The translations under genes and the position numbers were made by a program. A stretch of DNA of 64,000 nt from Devosia sp. FKR38 (lineage in GTDB: Bacteria; Pseudomonadota; Alphaproteobacteria; Rhizobiales; Devosiaceae). Position 1 is the stretch's first letter. Each line of letters starts with the position of its first letter. The stretch is from NCBI RefSeq assembly GCF_005222805.1, contig NZ_STGC01000005.1, positions 844,456-908,455 of the forward strand, in the 5' to 3' direction. The notes under the pieces are model-generated. The model had not been told where the DNA came from and made no database searches. It saw only the letters and a program-made list of their open reading frames with translations. Below are positions 35,621 through 44,362 of the stretch, one piece after another.

Positions 35621-36442
35621 ATGGCTCAGGTTTCCGGACGTCAGGTCTTTGCCGAGCGCACGGCAGTGCTGCTCATCACTATCGTGATGCTGCTGCCGGT
35701 GGTCTGGTTGATCACCACGGCCTATAAGCCGTCCAACCAGATCTTCTCGATCCCGCCGCGGCTCGACTTCCAGCCGACGCTCGACCAGTTCCGCAATATC
35801 TTTGGCTATTTCGACGTTGTGTCGCTGCTGCGCTCGTCGGTGGCGATCAGCGCGGGCACGACCGTGCTGTCGCTGCTGCTGGGCGTGCCCTGTGGCTATG
35901 CGCTGGCCCGGTCGCGGTCGCGCTATGCCACCGGCTTTGCCTATTTCTTCCTCGCCATCCGCATGGTGCCGGCGATCGCCTCGCTGATCCCGTTCTACCT
36001 GATGATGCGCGACATTGGTCTCTTGGGCAGCTGGTGGGCGGTGGTCATCATCAACACCATGCTCAACTGCGCCTTTGTCACCTGGATGATGTTCTCCTAT
36101 TTCCGCGCCTTGCCGCGCGACATGGAAGAGGCGGCGCTGACCGATGGCTGCACGCAATTGGGCGCCTTCTTCAAGGTGGCCGTGCCGGCGGCGCGCTCGG
36201 GCATCATCGCCTGCGTGCTGTTCTGCGTGATGTTCTCCTGGAACGACTTTTTATACCCCATGTTCCTGACCACGCTGGATTCCAAGCCGCTGTCGGTGGC
36301 CCTGCTGACCGCCTATGGCACCAAGGACATCACCTGGGGCTCGCTCGGCGCCCTGGCGCATTTCTCCACCATTCCCATCGTCCTGATGGCGTTGTTCCTG
36401 AACCGTTATTTCGTTCAGGGCGCCACCAACGGCGTGCAGTAG
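35621..36442 (+). CDS. ABC transporter permease (MalG type)
   Basis: A 273-residue permease. AVLLITIVMLLPVVWLITTAYK is helix 1 and MEEAALTDGCTQLGAF the EAA loop. The ATG is 4 bp after the upstream stop and has GGAAAG before it. A longer in-frame reading back to 35513 overlaps the upstream gene and lacks conserved content. Confidence 0.93.
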   Translation: MAQVSGRQVFAERTAVLLITIVMLLPVVWLITTAYKPSNQIFSIPPRLDFQPTLDQFRNIFGYFDVVSLLRSSVAISAGTTVLSLLLGVPCGYALARSRSRYATGFAYFFLAIRMVPAIASLIPFYLMMRDIGLLGSWWAVVIINTMLNCAFVTWMMFSYFRALPRDMEEAALTDGCTQLGAFFKVAVPAARSGIIACVLFCVMFSWNDFLYPMFLTTLDSKPLSVALLTAYGTKDITWGSLGALAHFSTIPIVLMALFLNRYFVQGATNGVQ

Positions 36443-36454
36443 GAGCCCATCGCA

Positions 36455-37600
36455 ATGGCGCAAATCTCGTTCCGCAATGTGTTCAAGAGCTACGAGGGCG
36501 GCCACACCGCCGTGCGCGACCTGAACCTCGATATCGCTGATGGCGAGTTCATGGTGCTGGTCGGTCCCTCCGGCTGCGGCAAGACCACGGCGCTGCGCAT
36601 GATCGCGGGGCTGGAGGATATTTCGGGCGGCGAACTGCTGATCAATGGCGAGCGCGCCAATGATCTGGCGCCGCGCGACCGTAACATCGCCATGGTGTTC
36701 CAGAGCTATGCGCTCTATCCGCACCTCAGCGTCGCCGACAATATCGGCTTTGGCCTCAAGGTCCGCGGCATGTCGCGCGACGAGATTACCGCCAAGGTGA
36801 AAAAGACCGCCGAACTGCTCGAGCTCACCGACTATCTCGAGCGCAAGCCGGCCAAGCTGTCGGGCGGCCAGCGCCAGCGCGTCGCCATGGGCCGGGCCCT
36901 GGTGCGCTCGCCCAATGCCTTTTTGATGGATGAGCCGCTGTCCAATCTCGACGCGCGGCTGCGCGGACAGATGCGCGCCGAAATCGCCAAGCTGCAGCGC
37001 ATGAGCGCCGTGACCACCGTCTATGTGACGCATGACCAGGTCGAGGCCATGACCATGGGCCACCGCGTGGCGGTGATGAACAAGGGCGCGTTGCAGCAGC
37101 TCGATACGCCGCGCAATCTCTATGACCACCCGGTCAACCTCTTCGTCGCCAGCTTCATCGGCTCGCCGCCGATCAATTTCTTTGAAGGGATGGTGGGGCA
37201 GGTGGATGGCGCGCCAGTGGTCAAGCTGGGCAGTTTCACCCTGCCGCTGGGCGCCTTTGCCGCGCGGGCGGCGACCTATCACGACCGCAAGGTGATCGTC
37301 GGCATTCGCCCCGAGGCGCTGAAGCTGACCGAAGCCACGGAGGGCATGGGCATCATCGCGGCGCGCACGGCCTTTGTCGAGGATCTGGGCGCGACGCTAT
37401 TGGTACAGCTCGATGTCGATGCGGCCAATCTGGTGCAGGCCAGCGTCGCCGAGGAGGAGGATGATCTCAAGGCCATCCGCCCCCGCATGCGGGCGATGAT
37501 CGACGGCGTGCTGGCCATCGCGCCGGGTGATGTCCTGAGCTTTGCCGTTGATCCCGCCGCCATTCACCTCTTCGACGCCGATACCGGCATGGCCTTGTAG
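36455..37600 (+). CDS. ABC transporter ATP-binding protein (MalK/UgpC type)
   Basis: A 381-residue ATPase: Walker A GPSGCGKTT, signature LSGGQRQR, Walker [13 protein letters not shown] and [11 protein letters not shown], with a C-terminal TOBE-type extension from about residue 240. It has a 12-bp gap from the permease and lies 2 bp before the next gene, so transport and hydrolase genes are cotranscribed. Confidence 0.95.
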   Translation: MAQISFRNVFKSYEGGHTAVRDLNLDIADGEFMVLVGPSGCGKTTALRMIAGLEDISGGELLINGERANDLAPRDRNIAMVFQSYALYPHLSVADNIGFGLKVRGMSRDEITAKVKKTAELLELTDYLERKPAKLSGGQRQRVAMGRALVRSPNAFLMDEPLSNLDARLRGQMRAEIAKLQRMSAVTTVYVTHDQVEAMTMGHRVAVMNKGALQQLDTPRNLYDHPVNLFVASFIGSPPINFFEGMVGQVDGAPVVKLGSFTLPLGAFAARAATYHDRKVIVGIRPEALKLTEATEGMGIIAARTAFVEDLGATLLVQLDVDAANLVQASVAEEEDDLKAIRPRMRAMIDGVLAIAPGDVLSFAVDPAAIHLFDADTGMAL

Positions 37601-37602
37601 CG

Positions 37603-38289
37603 ATGGGGCTTTCAGCGCCGTTCTGGCCCTCGATCCAGCCGTTTGATGTGCGCCGCTCGGCGCTGGTCATCATCGATATGCAAGTCGATTTCTGCGCGCC
37701 CGGCGGCTGGGTCGACCAATTGGGTGAGGATGTATCCAATACCCGGGCGGTGATCGGCCCGATCGCCGAGGCACTGGCCGATGCAAGGGCGGCGGGCATG
37801 GTGGTGGTGCATACCCGCGAGGGCCACAAGCCCGATCTCTCCGACCTGCCGGCCAACAAGCAATGGCGCACACGGGCGCATGGGCTGGGCATTGGCGACC
37901 GCGGTGCCAGCGGCCGCATCCTGGTGCAGGGCGAGCCGGGCTGGCAGATCATCCCCGAACTGGCGCCACGGCCGGGGGAGATCATCATCGACAAGCCCGG
38001 CAAATCCTCCTTCTATCGTACTGACCTCGAGGACCAGTTGCGGGCGCTGGGTATCACGTGCCTAGTGGTGACTGGGGTGACCTCGGACTGCTGCGTGCAA
38101 TCCACCATCCGCGATGGCTTCGAGCGCGGATTCGAATGCGTCCTGCTGGCCGATTGCACGGCGGCGGTGGAGACGCAGAACCATCTGGCGACGCTCGACA
38201 TCCTCAGCGCCTTTGGGGGACGTTGGGGAAAGATATCTGACAGGTTCGCCTTCCGGCAGGTGATCGCTGGCGCTGGGAGGGGCGGGTGA
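37603..38289 (+). CDS. Isochorismatase-family cysteine hydrolase
   Basis: A 228-residue hydrolase with a full triad: Asp25 in VIIDMQVDF, Lys131 in IIDKPGKSSF and Cys164 in TSDCCVQST. The family hydrolyses C-N bonds of small amides, including ureidoacrylate (RutB), biuret, N-carbamoylsarcosine and nicotinamide. With the deaminases at this locus, an open-chain ureido or amide product of a heterocycle is a reasonable substrate; this is inference. Its stop overlaps the start of a degenerate paralogue. Confidence 0.92.
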   Translation: MGLSAPFWPSIQPFDVRRSALVIIDMQVDFCAPGGWVDQLGEDVSNTRAVIGPIAEALADARAAGMVVVHTREGHKPDLSDLPANKQWRTRAHGLGIGDRGASGRILVQGEPGWQIIPELAPRPGEIIIDKPGKSSFYRTDLEDQLRALGITCLVVTGVTSDCCVQSTIRDGFERGFECVLLADCTAAVETQNHLATLDILSAFGGRWGKISDRFAFRQVIAGAGRGG

Positions 38290-38882
38290 TGCCGCGTTCC
38301 GGCCCGGCTTTGGCCCACAAAAGCGTCGCGGCAGACCCCTATAGCTGGCCGTTTGACGGGCAATGGTCCAGCGGGGACACGGCGCTTTTGCTGCTTGGGC
38401 TGCAACAATGCGCCGTCGATGCACTGCAGGCCCGCGAGGCCGTGTTGGCAGCGCGCGACCTGCTGTTGCTGGCCCATGAGCAGGACATCGCCATCTATGC
38501 AGCGCGACGGGAGGCGGGGCCGGACAGCGATGCGGCGCCGGCGGCCTGGCAATGGGCCCGCGATATCGCGCTGCCCGAAGATGCCGAGATCATCACCCAT
38601 GCCGGCGACAATGCCTTCTACCGGACCGGGCTCGAAGCCAGTCTGCGGTCTGCCGGCATCCGCAACCTGCTGATTGCCGGCCTGCCGACCGATGGGCTGG
38701 TGCATGCCACCCAGCGCACGGCCAATGACATGGGCTTTGAGTGCCTGGCCATTTCCGATGCCTGCGCCGGCACCACGCCTGCCCGCCACGCAGCGCAATT
38801 GCGCATCACCATTTTTGGCAATGGCCTGTTCGGCGCCGTCGCCGATTTGGCCGCGGTGCGCGCGGCGCTCAATCCAGCTTAG
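38289..38882 (+). CDS. Isochorismatase-fold pseudoenzyme, tandem paralogue
   Basis: A 197-residue relative of the preceding protein. Aligning by eye, Asp25 becomes Gly (LLLGLQQC), Lys131 becomes His (ITHAGDNAFYRTGLE) and Cys164 becomes Leu (LPTDGLVHATQRT). The surrounding fold motifs are kept, so the frame is intact and selected, yet none of the three catalytic residues remains. It may be a regulatory or structural partner of the active enzyme, or a binding protein. TGATG overlap with the upstream gene implies coupled translation; GTG 38286 is an alternative start. Confidence 0.85.
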   Translation: MPRSGPALAHKSVAADPYSWPFDGQWSSGDTALLLLGLQQCAVDALQAREAVLAARDLLLLAHEQDIAIYAARREAGPDSDAAPAAWQWARDIALPEDAEIITHAGDNAFYRTGLEASLRSAGIRNLLIAGLPTDGLVHATQRTANDMGFECLAISDACAGTTPARHAAQLRITIFGNGLFGAVADLAAVRAALNPA

Positions 38883-38895
38883 GCCAGTGCCAGGA

Positions 38896-40470
38896 CTAGT
38901 CCGCCATGGCGTGGGCGCGTTCGAGGGCTTTTTCTTCTTCGGTCTGCGGCCGGGCAGCCTTCTTGGGGCCGCGCATCAGCAGGATCAGCGGCACGACGGC
39001 GAGGCTGAGTAATAGCATCAGCCAGAAATCGTCGAGATAGCTCAGCATGGCCGCCTGCTGGGTGACCATGCCATTGACGATGGCGGTGATCTGCGGGTTG
39101 CCCACCAACAGGCCCGGCATCTGGTTCATCACATTCTGCGAGGTGGCGGTGATGCGGGCGGCCAGCTCGGCATGGTTGACCTGCATCATGCTCGACAGCA
39201 CGGCAGTGACCACCGAGATGCCGACGCCCTGGCCCATGTTGCGCACCAGGGCGAACATCGAGGTGGCGTCGCCGCGGAAGCGGGGGGCGATGGTGGCAAA
39301 GGCCATGGTCGAGAGCGGCACGAACAGGAACCCCATGCCAAAGCCCTGCAGCATGCCAGTGGTAACCACGGGCCAGAAATCCATCTGCAGGCTGAACTTG
39401 GTCATTTCATAGAGTGACCAGGCCATGCAGACCACGCCGAACATCATCATGATGCGGGCGTCGACCTTGCCGCTCAGGCGCCCCACGATCATCATCGACA
39501 CCAGGGTCGCGACGCCGCGCGGCGCCATGATGACGCTCGAAAAGATCACCGGATAGCCCATCAGCGACTGCAGCAACGGCGGCAGCAGGGCAAGGCCGGA
39601 GAACAGCGTGATGCCCACCACGAACATCATCACCGACGCCAGCATGAAGTTCAGGTCTTTGAAAATGCGGATGTCGATGAAGGGATTTTCATCGGTCAGG
39701 CAATGGATGATGAAGACCCAGAGACCGGCGATGACGAGGCCCAGCTCGATCCAGGTTTCGGTCGAGGCGAACCAGAAATTGTCGGCGCCGCGATCGAGCA
39801 TCAATTGCAGCGCACCGACGCTGAGCGCCAGCATGCCAAAGCCGAAGAAGTCGAAGCGGCGCAGCTTGATCTCGGTCTTGGGCATGAAGGTGAACAGCAT
39901 CACCACGGCCGCCACGCCCACTGGCAGGTTGATCAGGAACACCCAGCGCCAGTCAAAGCTCTCGGTGAGCCAGCCGCCCAGGGTCGGCCCGATGATGGGG
40001 GCCACCATGATGCCCATGCCATAGATGGCCATGGCCTGGCCGATCTTCTCCTTGGGATTGATGTTGAGCAGCACGGTCTGCGCCAGCGGCGCGATGACGG
40101 CGCCGAACAGGCCCTGCAGCACGCGGAACAGCACCATTTCGGGCAGGCTCGTGGCAATGCCGCACAGGGCCGAGGCCACGGTGAAGCCGATGACGGCAAT
40201 CAGGAACAGCCGCTTCTGGCCCAGCCGGTCAGCCAGCCAGCCGGTGAGCGGCGTGGCGATGGCGGCGGCCACGATATAGGAGGTCAGGACCCAGGTGATC
40301 TCGTTCTGCGCCGCGCCGAGCGAGGCGGCCATATGCGGCAGCGCCACATTGGCGATTGTGGTGTCGAGCACCTGCATGATGGTGGCCAGCATCAGCGCGG
40401 CGGTGAGCAGCGTCTTGTTCTTGACCACGACGGCCGGGGCCGAAAGTGTCGGCGGAATAGTGCTGGCCAT
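38896..40470 (-). CDS. emrB: DHA2 family multidrug efflux MFS transporter (EmrB type)
   Basis: A 524-residue inner-membrane antiporter with 14 predicted helices. VLDTTIANVALPHMAASLG at helix 1 and GWLADRLGQKRLF (motif A) are typical of DHA2 transporters, as is the motif C-like region AIYGMGIMVAPIIGPTLGGW. With EmrA and an outer-membrane channel it would expel hydrophobic toxicants. It follows the emrA gene by 49 bp and is convergent with the pseudoenzyme gene. Confidence 0.94.
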   Translation of the reverse strand: MASTIPPTLSAPAVVVKNKTLLTAALMLATIMQVLDTTIANVALPHMAASLGAAQNEITWVLTSYIVAAAIATPLTGWLADRLGQKRLFLIAVIGFTVASALCGIATSLPEMVLFRVLQGLFGAVIAPLAQTVLLNINPKEKIGQAMAIYGMGIMVAPIIGPTLGGWLTESFDWRWVFLINLPVGVAAVVMLFTFMPKTEIKLRRFDFFGFGMLALSVGALQLMLDRGADNFWFASTETWIELGLVIAGLWVFIIHCLTDENPFIDIRIFKDLNFMLASVMMFVVGITLFSGLALLPPLLQSLMGYPVIFSSVIMAPRGVATLVSMMIVGRLSGKVDARIMMMFGVVCMAWSLYEMTKFSLQMDFWPVVTTGMLQGFGMGFLFVPLSTMAFATIAPRFRGDATSMFALVRNMGQGVGISVVTAVLSSMMQVNHAELAARITATSQNVMNQMPGLLVGNPQITAIVNGMVTQQAAMLSYLDDFWLMLLLSLAVVPLILLMRGPKKAARPQTEEEKALERAHAMAD

Positions 40471-40519
40471 GAGGGCCTCCAGAGGGGGAGTGTGCCCGGA
40501 CCAAACCCGGGCGCGCCGC

Positions 40520-41671
40520 TTACAGCCCGCGCAGCTTGTCCAGCGTCGAGCGGCCGGTATCGACCGTGACGGTGGCGCTCATGCCGGTGCGCAGCACCTC
40601 GCCGCCAGTGTCGTCGAGGGCAATGCGCACAGGCACGCGCTGCACCACCTTGACCCAGTTGCCGGTGGCATTCTGCGCCGGGATCAGGGCGAATTCGGAG
40701 CCCGTGGCAGCGCTGAAGCTCTCGACATGGCCATGCAGCGGCTCGGCATAGGCATCGAGCCGGACATCGACGATCTGGCCCACTTCAAGCGCGGCCAGCT
40801 GGGTTTCCTTGAAATTGGCCTGCACCCAGGTGTCGCTGGTTTCCACCAGCGCCGCGATCATGGCGCCGGCCGCGATGAACTGCCCGACATTCAGGCTCGA
40901 CACATTGGAGACAATGCCGTCGGCCGGGGCCAGAACGGTGGTCTTGCTCAGATTGCGCTGCGCCTGTTCGACGGCGGCGAGCGCCGCCAGCACCATGGGA
41001 TGATCGTCGGTGGCAATGCTGGCGTCGCCGGCCAGGGCCGCCGTGGCAGCGGCGAGCTGCTGGTTGGCCAGATCGACCGCGGTCTGGGCCTGCTGCAGGG
41101 CGAGCCTGGAATCATCGAGCGAAGAATTGGCGTTAACGCCTTGGTTCACCAGGCTTTTGGTGCGATCGAAGGTCGACTGGCGAATGGCCAGCGTCGCCTG
41201 GGCGGCCTGCATCTGAGCCTTGGCAGTGCCGACGCTGACCTTGAGCTGCTCGACATTGACGCGGGCCGAGGCCAGAGCCGCCTCGGCCTGGCTGAGGGCG
41301 ATCTTGAACGGGCTGGGATCGATGATGAAGAGCACATCGCCCGCCTCGACCACCTGATTGTCGGTGACCCGCACCTCGGAGACGCGACCCGAGACATCGG
41401 CGCTCAGCGACAGCTTGGCCTGCTGCACATAGGCATTGTCGGTCTCTTCATAGCGGCCACCGGTGAGCCAGAACCAGCCGCCGCCGGCCAGCAGCAGCAG
41501 GGGCACGCCGGCCATCAGCACAAAGCGGCCGCCGCCACGGCGCTTGGCCGCGGCTTCGGGGGCTGGGGCAGCCGCCGCGGGCGCCTCGACGGCGGGCGTG
41601 GCCGGCACCGGGCGCAGCTTGGTTTCCGGAGCGGCCTGGGCCTGGGTCGGTGGGGTCACGCGTGCATTCAT
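40520..41671 (-). CDS. emrA: HlyD family periplasmic adaptor (EmrA type)
   Basis: A 383-residue membrane fusion protein. A Pro/Ala-rich cytoplasmic tail precedes one helix (GGRFVLMAGVPLLLLAGGGWFWL, about residues 45-67); then come ETDNAYVQQAKLSLSADVSGRV, a long Gln/Ala-rich coiled coil and the barrel region TDTWVQANFKETQL. ATG 41671 (MNARVTPPTQ) lies one base after the marR stop. The in-frame extension to 41761 lies wholly inside marR and is rejected. Confidence 0.94.
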   Translation of the reverse strand: MNARVTPPTQAQAAPETKLRPVPATPAVEAPAAAAPAPEAAAKRRGGGRFVLMAGVPLLLLAGGGWFWLTGGRYEETDNAYVQQAKLSLSADVSGRVSEVRVTDNQVVEAGDVLFIIDPSPFKIALSQAEAALASARVNVEQLKVSVGTAKAQMQAAQATLAIRQSTFDRTKSLVNQGVNANSSLDDSRLALQQAQTAVDLANQQLAAATAALAGDASIATDDHPMVLAALAAVEQAQRNLSKTTVLAPADGIVSNVSSLNVGQFIAAGAMIAALVETSDTWVQANFKETQLAALEVGQIVDVRLDAYAEPLHGHVESFSAATGSEFALIPAQNATGNWVKVVQRVPVRIALDDTGGEVLRTGMSATVTVDTGRSTLDKLRGL

Positions 41672-41672
41672 G

Positions 41673-42143
41673 TCAGGAGGCTTTCCCTGTTTGGGCAAGG
41701 TCTTGGTTATGGTCAATAAGATTGGTGCGGACCCGGCCAAGATGCTGGCTGAGCGCGGCAATATCGTCTGCTGACAGGCCCTGGATGGCCCGCTGGAACA
41801 CTTCGGCGCCGATATGGCTGGTCTGCTCGACCAGCGCCAGGCCGGCAGGGGTGAGCCGGGCCAGCTTGGCGCGGCTATCGTCGGGATGCACGAAGCGCTC
41901 GATCAGGCCGCGTTTGTCCAGCCGGTCAAGAATGCCGCTCAGCGTCATGGCGTCGATGTCCAGATGCGCCGACAGCGCCACCTGGGTGATGTCGCCCTGT
42001 TTGTGTATGGTGCTGAGCGCCTTCCACTGCGGCAGCGTCACGCCAAAACTCTTGGCCGCGTCTTCAAAACGCCGGCGCAGCAGCCGGGACACATCCGACA
42101 TCAGCGTGCCCATCGCCCGTTGCGATTCAGTCAACCCGTCCAT
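41673..42143 (-). CDS. MarR family transcriptional regulator
   Basis: A 156-residue winged-helix repressor: LPQWKALSTIHKQGDITQVALSAHLDIDAMTLSGILDRL spans the recognition helices, followed by the wing residues HPDDSRAKLARLTPAGL. It heads the efflux operon and should repress it until a phenolic or other toxic ligand binds. An imperfect palindrome overlaps its predicted promoter. Confidence 0.93.
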   Translation of the reverse strand: MDGLTESQRAMGTLMSDVSRLLRRRFEDAAKSFGVTLPQWKALSTIHKQGDITQVALSAHLDIDAMTLSGILDRLDKRGLIERFVHPDDSRAKLARLTPAGLALVEQTSHIGAEVFQRAIQGLSADDIAALSQHLGRVRTNLIDHNQDLAQTGKAS

Positions 42144-42178
42144 CGGTCATTTCCATAAGCGCACTTATAATAGGAGCG

Positions 42179-42206
42179 CATATAGTAAGTGTACTTGCTA
42201 AGTCAA
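42179..42206 (-). promoter_or_regulatory. marR-emrAB promoter with operator in the spacer
   Basis: Minus strand TTGACT (42206-42201), 16-bp spacer, TATATG (42184-42179). The spacer holds AGTAAGT-GT-ACTTGCT (42184-42199), arms matching at 6 of 7 positions, a likely MarR autoregulatory site. Confidence 0.7.
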
Positions 42207-42261
42207 TGACGCGGCTGCATGCCTGCCATGCCAAAAGGAGCCAGGCTGCTGTGAGCCCACA

Positions 42262-42292
42262 AGAAAAACGGCGCGCCGGAGGGGCGCGCCGT
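42262..42292 (-). terminator. Intrinsic terminator of the ars operon
   Basis: On the minus strand ACGGCGCGCC and GGCGCGCCGT form a perfect 10-bp stem with a 5-nt loop, followed by TTTTT. It lies 38 bp after the arsC stop. Confidence 0.92.
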
Positions 42293-42329
42293 GGGTCGGG
42301 CAGGGGCAGATGCGATGCGACGGCTGCGA

Positions 42330-42752
42330 TCAGCGCAGGCGCTGACCGCTTGCGTCGATGATCACTTCGCCATCTTCCTTGGTGAAGGGGCCGATCTCGG
42401 GGTTTTCGAGAATGTCGAGCACCACTTCGGACGGGCGGCACAGCCGCGTACCGATGGGGGTTTCGACGAACGGCCGATTGAGCAGAATCGGATGCTCGGC
42501 GATGGCGGCCAGCAGGGCCTCGTCGCTCAGGCTCATGTCATCCAGGCCGAGGTCCTGATAGGGCGTGTCCTTGGTGCGCAGAGCGGCGCGCAGGGTCATG
42601 TCGGCGGACTGGACCAGTTCCATGATGCGGGCGCTGCTGGGCGGGGTCTTGAGATATTCGATCACGATGGGCTCAACGCCGGACTGGCGGATCATGGCCA
42701 GCGTGTTGCGCGAGGTGCCGCACTCGGGATTGTGATAGATGGTGACGCTCAT
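42330..42752 (-). CDS. arsC: Arsenate reductase, glutaredoxin-dependent type
   Basis: A 140-residue ArsC of the Spx/ArsC thioredoxin fold. The catalytic Cys11 is in YHNPECGTSRNTL, and RPFVETPIGTRLCRP supplies the arginines that hold arsenate. It reduces As(V) to As(III) with glutathione and glutaredoxin for export by ACR3. ATG 42752 overlaps the ACR3 stop by four bases; the longer frame upstream is antisense-like spillover into the ACR3 gene and is rejected. Confidence 0.95.
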   Translation of the reverse strand: MSVTIYHNPECGTSRNTLAMIRQSGVEPIVIEYLKTPPSSARIMELVQSADMTLRAALRTKDTPYQDLGLDDMSLSDEALLAAIAEHPILLNRPFVETPIGTRLCRPSEVVLDILENPEIGPFTKEDGEVIIDASGQRLR

Positions 42753-43810
42753 GGCGCGGACCTCGTTGCAGGATTGCGTTTGACGGCGGCGCCGGCCTCG
42801 TACCAGCCGCGCGAGCGGTTGACGATATAGACCACCGACAGCATGACCGGCACCTCGACCAGCACGCCTACCACGGTGGCCAGCGCAGCGCCGGAGTTGA
42901 AGCCGAACAGGCTGATCGCCGCGGCGACGGCCAGTTCGAAGAAGTTGGAGGCCCCGATCAGCGCCGACGGACCGGCCACGCAATGCTGCTCGCCGCTGAT
43001 GCGGTTGAGCAGATAGGCCAGGCCGGAGTTGAAATAGACCTGGATCAGGATGGGCACCGCCAATAGCAGGATGACCAGCGGCTGGGCGATGATCTGTTCA
43101 CCCTGGAAGCCGAACAGCATGACCAGGGTCAGCAGCAGCGCGGCGATCGAAACCGGCTGCAGCACAGCCAGCACACGGGTCATGGCCTCCGGACCGCCCG
43201 AGGCCAGCAGCCAGCGGCGCAGCAGCTGCGCGGCGATCACCGGCACCACGATATAGAGCCCGACTGACAGCATCAGCGTATCCCAGGGGACGGTGATGGC
43301 CGAAAGGCCGAGCAAGAGGCCCACCAGCGGGGCGAAGGCCACGATCATGATGGCGTCGTTGAGGGCGACCTGGCTGAGCGTGAAATGCGGCTCGCCCTTG
43401 GTGAGGTTGGACCAGACAAACACCATGGCGGTGCAGGGCGCGGCGGCGAGGATAATCAGCCCGGCGATATAGCTGTCGATCTGCCCGGCCGGCAGATAGG
43501 GACGGAACAGCCAGCCGATGAACAGCCAGCCCAGCAGCGCCATCGAGAAGGGCTTGACCGCCCAGTTGATGAACAGTGTCACCCCGATGCCGCGCCAATG
43601 GCTGCCGACATGGCGCAGGCTGGCGAAATCGATGCGCAGCAGCATGGGAATGATCATCAGCCAGATCAGGCCCGCCATGGGCAGGTTGACCTTGGCATAT
43701 TCCAGCGCGCCGATGGCCTGGAACAGGCCGGGCAGGAAATGGCCGGCGGCGATGCCGGCCACGATGCACAGGGCCACCCAAAGCGTCAGGTAGCGTTCAA
43801 AGATGGACAT
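42749..43810 (-). CDS. acr3: Arsenite efflux transporter, ACR3 family
   Basis: A 353-residue membrane protein with about ten helices. AAAPCTAMVFVWSNLTKG contains the family's conserved Cys involved in As(III) transport, and ALIGASNFFELAVAAAISLFG is the second conserved loop. It exports arsenite using the proton motive force. It lies between the two arsenate reductase genes in the operon arsR-arsC(LMW)-acr3-arsC. Confidence 0.96.
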   Translation of the reverse strand: MSIFERYLTLWVALCIVAGIAAGHFLPGLFQAIGALEYAKVNLPMAGLIWLMIIPMLLRIDFASLRHVGSHWRGIGVTLFINWAVKPFSMALLGWLFIGWLFRPYLPAGQIDSYIAGLIILAAAPCTAMVFVWSNLTKGEPHFTLSQVALNDAIMIVAFAPLVGLLLGLSAITVPWDTLMLSVGLYIVVPVIAAQLLRRWLLASGGPEAMTRVLAVLQPVSIAALLLTLVMLFGFQGEQIIAQPLVILLLAVPILIQVYFNSGLAYLLNRISGEQHCVAGPSALIGASNFFELAVAAAISLFGFNSGAALATVVGVLVEVPVMLSVVYIVNRSRGWYEAGAAVKRNPATRSAP

Positions 43811-43834
43811 GGGAACCTTGCAGGTTGGCGCCGG

Positions 43835-44362
43835 TCAGGCGGGGCTGGAGGATTTGGTGGTCGCGCCATCCATGGCGCCGATGCCCTGGAGCCGGGAACT
43901 CAGCGCCAGACGGTCCAGGCTGGCCAGCGGCAGATTGGCGAAAGCGGCGATGCGATTGCGCAGAAAACGCAGCGTATCCTCAAAGGCCGCACGCTGCTTG
44001 AATTCGGGCCCGGCAACAGCGGCTGGATCCTCAAGGCCCCAATGGGCGGTCATTGGATGGCCCGGCCAGACGGGGCAGGCTTCGCCCGCGGCATTGTCGC
44101 AGACGGTGAAGATGAAATCCATCTGTGGCGCGCCGGGCAGGGCGAACTCGTCCCAGGCCTTGGAGCGCAGGCCTTCGGTGGAGATACCGGCCTTTGCCAG
44201 CACCTCAAGGCTCATCGGATGCACCGCGCCCTTGGGCGTGGAGCCGGCCGAGAAGCCGTGGAACCGGCCCTGGCCGACATGGTTGAGCAAGGCCTCGCCC
44301 AGAATGGAGCGGGCCGAATTTCCAGTGCAGAGAAACAGGACATTATAGACGCGGTCAGACAT
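43835..44362 (-). CDS. Low-molecular-weight phosphatase-type arsenate reductase
   Basis: A 175-residue LMW-PTP-fold protein. The P-loop LFLCTGNSARS has Cys12 and Arg18, and TVCDNAAGEACPVWPG holds two further Cys residues placed as in thioredoxin-coupled ArsC. It should reduce arsenate by a Cys relay, independently of the glutaredoxin-type enzyme at the end of the operon. ATG 44362 overlaps the arsR stop by eight bases; a start at 44383 lies inside arsR and is less likely. The C-terminal ~40 residues extend beyond the usual ~135 residues. Confidence 0.9.
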   Translation of the reverse strand: MSDRVYNVLFLCTGNSARSILGEALLNHVGQGRFHGFSAGSTPKGAVHPMSLEVLAKAGISTEGLRSKAWDEFALPGAPQMDFIFTVCDNAAGEACPVWPGHPMTAHWGLEDPAAVAGPEFKQRAAFEDTLRFLRNRIAAFANLPLASLDRLALSSRLQGIGAMDGATTKSSSPA

